Shown here one piece after another: positions 1 to 7,738 of a DNA stretch of 28,651 bases (position 1 is its first letter; each line of letters begins with the position of its first letter). A model generated the notes under the pieces. That model did no database searches and was not told the DNA's origin. It saw only the letters and a list, made by a program, of their open reading frames with translations. Source of the DNA: DATGMB01 sp035293845. GTDB lineage: Bacteria > Acidobacteriota > Terriglobia > Bryobacterales > Bryobacteraceae. A program made the translations under genes and the position numbers. The stretch spans positions 1 through 28,651 of the forward strand of contig DATGMB010000278.1 of NCBI GenBank assembly GCA_035293845.1, given 5' to 3'.

Positions 1-734
1 TCCTGGATCGCGGTGCTCAACCTGGTTGGGTGTTCGCCTGAGGAGGGCAACAACTTCCAACTGATCGCGGTGACGCAATCCTCGAGGGACAGCCTGGTTA
101 CGATCTGCTCCAGTATTTCGTCGTTGCGACCCGGCAACCGCACGTCCGCGTCCACCAGGACACCGCAGGGTTGATCTTCGCTGCGCAGGGCGTAAAGCGC
201 GCAGGGTAGACGGCCGACTGTTTGCAAAAGCAATGAACGGACCCGGGATTCCTCCTGCGCTCGGCAGGTGAGCTCCACATGGTAGCAGACTGCCTCCGGT
301 TTGAATTCAGCCGCAGGGGGATGCAGTTTATAAGCGAGCGGGCGCAAAGCGGTGTTCGTGAGTAGCACTCCGGCCATCACGATGGCTGCATAATGTGGGT
401 ATCCCAAGGCGGTAACTACCCCTACTGCTGCTGAACACCAGATTGTGGCGGCTGTGTTTAGGCCCCGAACCTGAGTGCTCTCCTTGAAAATCACGCCGGC
501 CCCGAGGAAGCCGACGCCGGAAACCACATACGAGACGATGCGCCCCTGAGCGGTGGCGTCTCCGGTAACCAGGAAGCCGCACATGCTGAACACCGCCGCG
601 CCGCCGGCAACCAAAGCGTTGGTGCGTGTGCCCGCCATCCGCTGTCGCCATTGCCGTTCCAACCCGATGAGCGCACCAAGGACCAGTGCCACAGCGAACC
701 GTGCTGCAAAGCTCTGGATTGTCAAATCAGCCAT
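1..734 (-). CDS. mgtC: MgtC/SapB family inner-membrane protein, partial at its C-terminus
   Basis: The reading frame is open from ATG 734 to the window edge, giving 244 visible residues with no stop. The N-terminal half is strongly hydrophobic and carries the family hallmarks: a GALIGLERQWRQR segment near residues 20-32, then ALVAGGAAVFSM, a GVGFLGAGVIFK stretch, and a VRGLNTAATIWCSAAVG segment. The part after about residue 160 is soluble and resembles the ACT-like C-terminal domain of this family. MgtC proteins sit in the inner membrane and are linked to magnesium limitation, acid stress and control of ATP synthase; the metal or stress involved here cannot be told. A GGAG sits 6-7 bases before the ATG. 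It lies 80 bp downstream of the broken TonB receptor on the same strand, so co-transcription is possible. Confidence 0.9.
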   Translation of the reverse strand, partial: MADLTIQSFAARFAVALVLGALIGLERQWRQRMAGTRTNALVAGGAAVFSMCGFLVTGDATAQGRIVSYVVSGVGFLGAGVIFKESTQVRGLNTAATIWCSAAVGVVTALGYPHYAAIVMAGVLLTNTALRPLAYKLHPPAAEFKPEAVCYHVELTCRAQEESRVRSLLLQTVGRLPCALYALRSEDQPCGVLVDADVRLPGRNDEILEQIVTRLSLEDCVTAISWKLLPSSGEHPTRLSTAIQ

Positions 735-814
735 TTTACGCTCCGTTAATCCTCATTCTGCGTCCATGGAATACCGGCACGCCAGCCACAGGGCCAATCT
801 CCTTTGGCAACCAT

Positions 815-3800
815 TCAGAACGTGAACTTCGCCGCTACCTGCGAAATCCGAGGCGGGGCGGCATGTGTAACATACCCGAACGTGGCGCTATTGATGTTGC
901 CGTCCACAAAGTCGTCACCGAAAAACTGCGTATGGTTGAATGCGTTGAAAGTCTCGAAGCGGAGCTCGATCTTCGTCGATTCTGAAAGCCGGGTCAGCTT
1001 TTGAAGGGCGATGTTGTAGTTCGCCATTCCCGGGCTGTAAAAGAACCTGCGCGACGAAGTGCCCGGCGTACCGAGTGCGTTCGGGCTGAACAGCGAGGTG
1101 TTGAAATACGGCTTTCCGTTCCGTGGGTCGTGATTGATCTGCAGATTTCCCGGAACCACGTCGGGAAGATCGATGCTGACGCCATTGACTCCGTTGTTCT
1201 GAACCCCCATCAAAGCGTTGTCCCCGAAGCTGGCAAACGTAACCGGCAGCCCCGTGGAAAAGCGTGTAGTACCGGAGATCGCCCAGCCCTCCGCGAGCCG
1301 GCTCCTGGTCCGGAACGCGTTGGTAAACGGAAGTTCGCAGGTGTAGCTGAAAACGAAGTTGTGCTTGATATCGAAGCGCGAAATTCCGTACAGCTTGCGG
1401 TAGTTGTATGGGTCGACCTGTTCCTGCAGATTCGACGACCAATCGAGCGATTTGCCGTAGCTATAGCTCGCGAGGAGCGTCAGCGGACCTCTGCTGCGCT
1501 TCAGCGTGAGTTGCAGCGCATTGTAATTCGAGTTGCCCATATTGGCGAAGTACCCGTCGCTTCCGATTTCGTTGCTGAAAGGCGCGCGCGTCCCGTTCAC
1601 GACCGTTCCGCCGGGCCTGGTATAAACGCCATTTTCCCCGAAAGGACCGCATGTTGGTGTGCCTGGAGCAACGTTCTGAGGTTGGCTCAGGCCCAGGCAG
1701 AGCGATGGAACGCCGGGATTTGCGCCGAGCGATGTAAGCAAGTGCCTCCCCAGAGAACCGACATAACTGGCAGACGCAAGATAGCTGCTACCGATTTGAC
1801 GCTCGATCGTAACATTGGCCGTCATTGCGTAAGGCGTCCGATTCTTATAGAAGTAGCTGATGGCTCCGTTGATCGGAACGTACCGGCTCCAATCGGTCGA
1901 GAAGGGATTGGCCTGCGACACGTTATACGGCGGGACTTTGACAGGAAACTGCTGAGTATATTGAGTGCCGGTGAGCGCCCCCACAAACGGCTGCGCGAAT
2001 TCCGGTGGCTCCGGACTGACGTAGGTCAGGCCATACGGTGGATTGCCGGTCGGATAGGCGACGGTCAAGCCTTCGATTGCGGTGAAAAATCGCCCCGCAC
2101 CGACGCGAATGCTGGTCTTGCCCGGACCACCCGTTAGTTTCTTCAACCAGCCATCGGCCCCGCCTGGTGAATAGGCCAGGCCGAAGCGCGGCGAAACGTC
2201 ATTGAGGGGAGTCGGAGCAATCGTCGATGGCACCCCCGGATCGCCCGGCAACACATAGCCGGACGGCGCGCCGGGAAACTGTACCGAGTTTCGACCGAGA
2301 ATTAATGTGGAAGTCTGGTTGTGCTCTTCGGACCACGGCCGGACATAGTCCCACCGGAGGCCGAAGTTCACGGTCAGGTTCGAGCGCACCCGCCAGCTAT
2401 CTTGGGCAAAGATTCCCGCTACGGCCGAGAGCTCATAGAACGCTGGCGAGGACTGTTGCGAATAATTGTCGGGCAGGCCCAGGAGAAAATCCGCGAATCC
2501 GTTGCCGGTGGATTGCGCGCCCGAGCCAAAGAACGAGAATGTCCCATTGGCGACAAGGTTCGGGAGTTGCTTGACGTCGAATCGAGTGTATTGGCCGCCA
2601 AACTTCAGGGTGTGACTCCCGCGAACCTTGGAGAAATTGTCGCCGGCCTCGTAAGTATTATTCACCTGGTCGAGCGAAAAAGGATTGGTGCCAACCGTGA
2701 ATGTGTTGAAGTAAAGAGTCTCGACACCCTCATATTGGGGAAAGCCAGGGTGGATGCCGGCAGGTCCTGTGGAGAACCCCTGGTCTGCCAGGCTTACGCC
2801 GACACCGCCTTGGGGTGTGCCGAGCCGATTGTTCAGACGGGTAAAGCTGACCCGGGCCTCGTTCACCGCCGCGGAGCCGAAGCCCATGGTGTGGCTCAGC
2901 GCGATTAACTGCGTAAGACCGTTGGAAAGCGCGTTAAAGCCTGGAACGGTCGCTCCTCCGAAACCGCTCGGATAGGGATTATTTTGGTCGTAGTTGTCGG
3001 CGAGGTCATAGAAATAGAAAGCGCCGTGTTTCTGGGAGCTGACATCGATGCGCATTGCGGCCTTTTCATCATTCAGCCGATTCTTCTCCGAGCCCGAGGA
3101 GAAGATGTCGGTGCCGAAATTCGGAGCCGGAATGTACTGCAAGAGATGCGTTGCGGGTACGGAAAATGCCCGCTGCGGGATGATCGCGTTTGGAAACACG
3201 CACTGGGATGGATTGGTGCAGCCTGCCGTATAGTACGGCTCTCCAGCGGTCACGCCGTAGCCAAGACGATTGGTCAGCGTTTGAGCCAGGTAGTCGCCGT
3301 TCACGCTTCCGGTCAAAGTGCCGGCAGCGTCCGAGAAGTTACCGGTACGATTGGCAAGCGACGGCACCTGAATCAGGCCAGTCTCCATGCCCTGAATCGT
3401 TCGCTGCCCCTGATAATCGCCGAAAAAGAAGAGCTGGTTCTTGCGAATCGGCCCGCCCACGGTGCCGCCGAACTGGTTTTGCTGAAAAGCCGAGCGTTCG
3501 GGTGAGAAGAATCCGCGGGCATCGAGATCCGTGTTACGGAGGAATTCGAAAGTGGACCCGTGGAATTCGTTGCCTCCGGATTTCGTGATCACGTTGATGA
3601 TCCCGCCGCTGTACCCGCCATATTCAGCGTCTGCATTGCTGGTGAGGATGCGGAACTCGGCAATCGAATCCAGGTTGGGAATGATGCCGGCCTGTTGTCC
3701 GATCGTCTCTTGAACGCTGGCGCCATTCAAATAGAAGCCGTTAGCCGACTCCCTCTGTCCGTTAATCGAGAACTGCCCTGTATTGCTGTTGCCTGCAGCC

Positions 3801-4351
3801 GGAACGGCACCAAATCCACCGCCCGACGTGCTGTTTCCCGCTCCGCTCGTGGTGATGGGAGTAACGCCACCTTGGATCGCCAGTAGATCCGTATAGCTAC
3901 GGCCATTTAATGGCAGCGCTGTCAGCTGTTTGTTGCCGATCACCTGGCCGAGCTTCGTATCGGATGTCTCAACCTGGGCGGCATCCTCCGCCACGGTTAC
4001 GCTTTCATTTACGTCAGCGAGTTCGAGAGGAATCTCCAACTGGACGGCGCTGCCGAGATCAATGACAAGGTCCGGGCGCTTATAAGGCCGGAAGTTTTCC
4101 ATAGTCACGACGAGTTCATACGTGCCAACGGGGACCACCGGGAATGCAAAGGCACCTGCGGCGTCGGCGAGTGTCGTCTGTTAAACGCCGGTGGCCCGGT
4201 TGGTCAGAGTCACATTAGCGTGTGGAATCAGATTGCCGGCGGGATCCTTCACGGTTCCAAGGATCTTGCCCGATGTATCAGCTCCCCACGCGCTTCCAAG
4301 CAGCGAGAGCAGCACCGCGATTTCTAAACTCACTTTCTGGATCGACGTCAT
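815..4351 (-). pseudogene. Oar-like TonB-dependent receptor interrupted by an in-frame TAA at codon 57
   Basis: Outer-membrane receptor of the Oar/carboxypeptidase-regulatory-like type. ATG 4351 has a GGAGAGGA ribosome site 4-5 bases upstream and begins a signal peptide (MTSIQKVSLEIAVLLSLLGSA, cleavage near AWG-AD). The regulatory-like domain starts at GKILGTVKDPAGN and is cut by TAA (4181-4183) after TNRATGV. The same frame resumes at once with QTTLADAAGAFAF, which is exactly the expected rest of that domain, then the plug (about 1107 residues open from 4138), the beta-barrel, and a C-terminal Phe typical of barrel assembly. No frameshift is seen, so a single base change from CAA or GAA would explain the stop. 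A restart inside 4138 would lack an export signal and should not reach the outer membrane. Alternatives are a sequencing error or stop readthrough. The substrate is unknown. Upstream lies a metal-type operator and a structured leader. Confidence 0.85.
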
Positions 4352-4374
4352 GATTTCCTCTCCCATATGCCTAA

Positions 4375-4515
4375 GCACACTTCCAGTGCAGGCACCGATT
4401 GGGTGCGCTGTTTTGTCGATTTTTGATGGGGAGTCCGGCCCGACGAAGGCTGCAGGCCGATAGAAACGGCTGGCCTAAGCTATCGTCGGAACGGATTCTC
4501 CCGGTTTACCCGGAG
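4375..4515 (-). promoter_or_regulatory. Cluster of hairpins in the 5' region of the TonB receptor gene
   Basis: Read on the minus strand, four inverted repeats follow each other just before the receptor start. CTCCGG pairs with CCGGGAG around a GTAAA loop (4498-4515, one bulge). CCGACGA pairs with TCGTCGG (4440-4446 with 4483-4489) and encloses AGGCC/GGCCT. GCACC pairs with GGTGC (4392-4406). CACT pairs with AGTG inside 4375-4389. The last ends about 24 bases before the ATG. The arrangement suggests a folded leader RNA; it does not match a riboswitch class I can name. Confidence 0.35.
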
Positions 4516-4569
4516 GCTCGGTCACGTTCGATTCGTACTGAATTCAAACATCCCTACTGACTTCGGCTC

Positions 4570-4677
4570 TCATCGGGTGCGGAGCCCATACAGCGCGTCC
4601 ATCGGCAAACGCACTTCGAGGACCCGTTCAATCCAGTGGGCCGTCATTTTCAGCGCTTTCATTGTTTTCATCCGCAT
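4570..4677 (-). CDS. Small ORF, 35 residues, basic, with strong ribosome site
   Basis: ATG 4677 to TGA 4570-4572. An AAAGGAG at 4687-4693 lies 9 bases before the ATG, a near-perfect Shine-Dalgarno sequence in a region otherwise without genes. The product starts MRMKTMKALKMTAHWIERVL and ends in LYGLRTR. It is basic, Met-rich (five Met in the first 26 residues) and could form an amphipathic helix. I do not recognise a family. It lies between the operator-bearing promoter and the TonB receptor, 218 bp before the receptor start, on the same strand. It may be a genuine small protein, a translated leader, or chance. Confidence 0.4.
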   Translation of the reverse strand: MRMKTMKALKMTAHWIERVLEVRLPMDALYGLRTR

Positions 4678-4931
4678 TGGGGTGTTCTCCTTTCGTTGAT
4701 GTATTCTCCGCCGGCGCTGGAACGCGGGCAGCGATCGCGAGTCGCACGACGATCTCCCGGAAAGGGCGTTGTTTATTCGGTCCGTATGAGCGGCATAAGC
4801 ATCGAATCTTTAGGCGCACACGCCAGGCGCACGCCCAGCCGATCTGAACAGCTGGGCCGACAGCTCGCCAATACGTGCGGACTGATGGTTTCTGCGATTT
4901 CGAGAAGCGCGGATAGCGGAGGGCTATCGGA

Positions 4932-5021
4932 TCAGAGGAGATCCGTCAGAGACGGAGGCTCCAATGAGTCGGTATCATTCTGCTGTTCGCGCACGCAACT
5001 AGTGCCGCCGTCGGACAACAT
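4932..5021 (-). CDS. Small ORF, 29 residues, possible leader peptide
   Basis: ATG 5021 to TGA 4932-4934. It is preceded by AAAGGAGG (5025-5032), a textbook Shine-Dalgarno sequence, though its last base is only 3 bases from the ATG; a further AGGAG lies just upstream. It would be the first ORF on a transcript from the operator-bearing promoter at 5076-5103. The product begins MLSDGGTSCVREQQ and is acidic with one Cys. Its last codons run through one hairpin (4937-4962), and a second hairpin (4912-4928) begins 3 bases after the stop. This is the geometry of a leader-peptide attenuator, but no U-run follows the second stem. No family is recognised. Confidence 0.4.
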   Translation of the reverse strand: MLSDGGTSCVREQQNDTDSLEPPSLTDLL

Positions 5022-5075
5022 GGGCCTCCTTTCTCCTGAGATTTGGGTTTGACCGGCATGGTCACCCATAGACAG

Positions 5076-5103
5076 CGTATACCCGCCGGGGTATCCTTGT
5101 AAA
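5076..5103 (-). promoter_or_regulatory. Predicted sigma70 promoter overlapping a metal-type operator
   Basis: On the minus strand TTTACA (5098-5103) and TATACG (5076-5081) are separated by 16 bp. The palindrome 5079-5094 fills the spacer and overlaps the -10 box, so a repressor bound there would block polymerase. Transcription would start near 5069 and run towards the small ORFs and the TonB receptor. Confidence 0.5.
5079..5094. promoter_or_regulatory. Operator-like palindrome, copy 1 (RcnR/CsoR type)
   Basis: ATACCCGCCGGGGTAT has perfect 6-bp arms (ATACCC/GGGTAT) around GCCG. It matches the reverse complement of the copy in the repressor gene promoter (7562-7577) at 15 of 16 positions. CsoR/RcnR-family sites are GC-rich tracts flanked by AT-rich half-sites, and this fits. 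It sits beyond the 3' end of the ATPase gene, within a separate minus-strand promoter. Confidence 0.6.
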
Positions 5104-5265
5104 GAATTTTCTGCAAGAATTCTTGTTAAAGATCGTTTATATAGCGCACACCATCGAAAAAAAAACTTCTGAATCGGGACGAGGTTCATGGGGCAGGCCG
5201 CCGCTATCGCCGATGACCTTGTCAGTGCCTCCGCTCCTACCTCCAATAGCGCTGTTGAACGAATG

Positions 5266-7218
5266 TCATCTTGCGTCACCTGAGAACTGGAGGAGGCGTG
5301 CGGAATTCAGGATGAACAGGAGCTCCGAAGAGACGTGTATCACCGCGGCCAAAACCGGGTGTAAGAAGCCGAGTGCAGCAAGGAGCACCCCGACGCTATC
5401 CACTGCCAGAGTGCCGGCGAAGTTCGCCATGATGATCCCTCGGCATCGACGGGCCAGCCTTAGCACCTCGACGAAGCGAACCAAGTCGTTACCTAGCAGT
5501 ACAACCGGTGCGCTTTCGCGAGCGACATCGGTGCCCGAACCCATGGCGATTCCTACATTTGATTCCAGGAGGGCAGGCGCATCGTTGACCCCATCGCCCA
5601 CCATTGCGACCACTTTGCCTGACGCCCGAAGGGCGCGGACGCGGGCGACTTTCTGGTCCGGCAACAATTCAGAATCAACTTCGTCCACTCCCAGTTCTGC
5701 GGCCGTGGCTTCCGCGATCTCCTTGCCGTCACCGGTAAGGAGAACGGTTCGGATACCGAGGTTTTTCAATTCGGCCACGGCGGCGGTTGCTTCAGCCCGA
5801 AGCACGTCGGCGATCCGGATCGATCCCAGCGCCGTACCTCCAGCAGCCACGAGGACCTCCGAGAAGCGCTGACCACCATTGCCGCCCGCCGGGACCGGAA
5901 TACCCTGTTGTTCCATCAATCCACGTGTGCCGACAAGCGTCGGCCGGCCCTCAACGTGACAAACGATGCCCTGACCCGGCAGATAACGGAACCCGGCCGG
6001 CTCTCCGATTGGCAGGCTCAATTGCGTCGCTCTATTCACGATCGCTTTGGCCAGGGGATGCTCAGAGAAACGTTCTGCAGCCGCCGCTATTCGAATGACC
6101 TCGTTTGAGGCGACTCCATCGTACACCTCGACATCGACAACTTCAGGAGTGCCGAGAGTCAGAGTTCCGGTCTTATCCAGAACCACCGCGTCCACCTTGC
6201 TCAGCGTCTCCAGGTACAATCCGCCCTTCACGATGGCTCCCTTGCGAGCCGCTCGGCCGATCGCGCCCAAAATAGCGAGAGGAGTTCCGGCGGCAATACC
6301 GCACGCTCCGGCAACTACGATCACGGAGATCGTCGATCTGGCATCGCGTGTGATCAGGAAGGTCAGAGCGGCGCAGCCCAGCGCAAAATAGACCAGGTAA
6401 CCAGCGAGACGGTCGGCAGTGCGTTGAATGGGAGCACGCGAGCGCTCCGCCCGTTCGACAGCTTCAACAATCCGCCCGAAAGCGGTGTCGCGGCCTAGTT
6501 TCTCGGCGCGGATCTCCAACACTCCGGATTGGTTAATCGTGCCTGCAAAAACAGACGTACCGGTGACTTTCTCAACCGGCATGGATTCGCCGGTGATGGC
6601 CGCCTGGTCCACGAAGGAGTGACCAGCAACCACCAGGCCGTCGACTGGAACACGTCCACCGGGGCGCACCACTACGACCTCTCCAACATTCACTTCAGAT
6701 AAATTTCGCGGCACAACCTCGTTCGACGACCTCACTTCGACCGTTTGCGGAAGCAGGTCCAAGAGATCTCGGATGGCTCGCCTACCCCGTCCGACAGTCA
6801 TGCCTTCCAGGATTTCGGCGATCAGCACGAACACTGTGATTAACAGCGCCGTGAAAAATTCCCCAATTGCCGATGCCGCCAGCAGCGCGATCGTCATGGA
6901 GAGTTCCATGGTCATGCGCCGTTCCAGGAGATCGGATATCGCTTCCTTGAAAATGGGGTAGCCGCCGATCAGCACGCCGGCGAGAGCGAGGACATCGATG
7001 CCGTTTACGCGAGAAACAATTCGCAGCCAAGCCAAGGCGAGAATGACGCCAACGAACCCCACCCGGGCCCATTCGAGCCAGCCTTGCTCATGGTCATCTT
7101 CGGATTCGCGATCCTGCGAATCGTGAGCAGAGTCGTCATTGATGTGTTCGGAATGGAGCGCCGACCCGGCCAATTTGCCTCGTTCTCCGGTGGTTTCGAC
7201 GGGTTTTACATCCGCCAT
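5266..7218 (-). CDS. Heavy-metal P1B-type ATPase with Ala-Cys-Gly membrane motif
   Basis: ATP-driven metal exporter of the inner membrane, 650 residues. Residues 1-48 have no HMA metal-binding fold but form an acidic, His-containing tail (LHSEHINDDS through DDHEQGW). Visible motifs: TGES at 209-212 (actuator), DKTGTLT at 348-354 (phosphorylated Asp348), SEHP at 385-388 (the P1B histidine), GDGVNDAP at 541-548. The membrane metal motif, usually CPC, SPC or TPC, reads ACG at 305-307 in VVAGACGIAAGTPLAIL. The final helix carries HVSSELLFILNSARLL (628-643), related to the His...Asn...Arg-Leu-Leu signature of P1B pumps. Start ATG 7218 has GGGAGGGG 5 bases upstream. It is 35 bp after the repressor gene, so an operon is likely. 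The metal cannot be assigned with confidence; the repressor ligand set hints at Ni/Co. Confidence 0.92.
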   Translation of the reverse strand: MADVKPVETTGERGKLAGSALHSEHINDDSAHDSQDRESEDDHEQGWLEWARVGFVGVILALAWLRIVSRVNGIDVLALAGVLIGGYPIFKEAISDLLERRMTMELSMTIALLAASAIGEFFTALLITVFVLIAEILEGMTVGRGRRAIRDLLDLLPQTVEVRSSNEVVPRNLSEVNVGEVVVVRPGGRVPVDGLVVAGHSFVDQAAITGESMPVEKVTGTSVFAGTINQSGVLEIRAEKLGRDTAFGRIVEAVERAERSRAPIQRTADRLAGYLVYFALGCAALTFLITRDARSTISVIVVAGACGIAAGTPLAILGAIGRAARKGAIVKGGLYLETLSKVDAVVLDKTGTLTLGTPEVVDVEVYDGVASNEVIRIAAAAERFSEHPLAKAIVNRATQLSLPIGEPAGFRYLPGQGIVCHVEGRPTLVGTRGLMEQQGIPVPAGGNGGQRFSEVLVAAGGTALGSIRIADVLRAEATAAVAELKNLGIRTVLLTGDGKEIAEATAAELGVDEVDSELLPDQKVARVRALRASGKVVAMVGDGVNDAPALLESNVGIAMGSGTDVARESAPVVLLGNDLVRFVEVLRLARRCRGIIMANFAGTLAVDSVGVLLAALGFLHPVLAAVIHVSSELLFILNSARLLQFSGDAR

Positions 7219-7253
7219 GATTCCCCTCCCGTGCAGTCGTCAGTTGACGAGCG

Positions 7254-7532
7254 CTACTTCAGGTAAGCACGCAGAACGTCGATCAGTTCCTGAGTAGCCC
7301 TCGCCTTTTCCGATCTGGGATCTTGATCCGGGTCCATTACGTGGAAACGGATATGTCCGTCGAGGACCTCTGCCATCAAGGCATTGATGGCTCCCCGGCA
7401 AGCAGAAATTGTGTGCAGCACGTCAGAGCAATCCGCTTCCCGCTCAATCGCGGCTTCGACGGACTCAATCTGGCCGCGAATGCGACGGACGCGATTCAGC
7501 ATCTTCTTTTTATCCCGGATAATGTGAGCCAA
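7254..7532 (-). CDS. RcnR/CsoR/FrmR-family metal-responsive repressor
   Basis: All-helical repressor of 92 residues, the usual length, beginning at TTG 7532. This start is chosen because GAGAGG lies about 6 bases upstream and a -10 box lies 27 bases upstream; longer readings would run back through the promoter. With TTG as Met1 the N-terminus reads MAHIIRDKKK, close to RcnR, and gives the full RcnR-type ligand set His3, Cys35, His60, His64. RVRRIRGQIESVE (14-26) and INALMAEVLDGHIR (50-63) are family hallmarks, and the end LRAYLK matches FrmR. Such proteins are tetramers that leave DNA on metal (or formaldehyde) binding. It probably represses itself and the adjacent ATPase through the palindrome at 7562-7577. 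The ligand pattern favours Ni/Co over Cu, but formaldehyde sensing is not excluded. Confidence 0.92.
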   Translation of the reverse strand: MAHIIRDKKKMLNRVRRIRGQIESVEAAIEREADCSDVLHTISACRGAINALMAEVLDGHIRFHVMDPDQDPRSEKARATQELIDVLRAYLK

Positions 7533-7558
7533 GATTGCCTCTCTCTTCAGCTGAGAAT

Positions 7559-7587
7559 AGTATACCCCGGCAGGTATTAGACCACAA
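7559..7587 (-). promoter_or_regulatory. Promoter of the repressor-ATPase operon
   Basis: On the minus strand TTGTGG (7582-7587) and TATACT (7559-7564) are 17 bp apart. The palindrome at 7562-7577 overlaps the -10 and spacer. The predicted start near 7552 leaves a leader of about 20 bases before TTG 7532. Confidence 0.6.
7562..7577. promoter_or_regulatory. Operator-like palindrome, copy 2 (autoregulatory site)
   Basis: ATACCCCGGCAGGTAT, arms ATACCC/AGGTAT with one mismatch. It overlaps the -10 box of the repressor gene, the expected place for autoregulation, and nearly equals the copy at 5079-5094. Confidence 0.65.
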
Positions 7588-7738
7588 CGGCGGCCGCCCC
7601 GATTGACTGGCCCGGCGAACGCCACCGGCCCAAGGATAGGTACTCCCCGGCACTCGCCGAATGAGTGGCGCCCGCCTGCACGCTGCAACGGGCAAGGCAG
7701 ATTGGGATATCATGATCGGACAAATGAACGGGAACGTA

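Larger units (their letters stand above)
4352..5265 (-). other. About 900 bp with no large gene: structured leader, two small ORFs, one operator
   Basis: No large protein-coding frame with family resemblance is seen on either strand. The minus strand from the promoter near 5076-5103 towards the TonB receptor at 4351 holds two small ORFs with strong Shine-Dalgarno sites (4932-5021 and 4570-4677). It also holds many inverted repeats: 4937-4962, 4912-4928, 4833-4857, 4498-4515, 4440-4489, 4392-4406 and 4375-4389. The stretch 5097-5170 is AT-rich against a GC-rich background and includes nine consecutive A at 5157-5165. The whole region could be a long regulated 5' leader; that is an inference from layout. 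Confidence 0.5.

Noticed and set aside
776..812. Small GCCAA/TTGGC hairpin between the TonB receptor and mgtC
   Set aside because: Five base pairs and no T-run; too weak to call a terminator.
5157..5165. Nine A in a row, a possible U-tract of an intrinsic terminator for the ATPase gene on the minus strand
   Set aside because: No strong GC stem could be found directly before the T-run, so a terminator cannot be supported.
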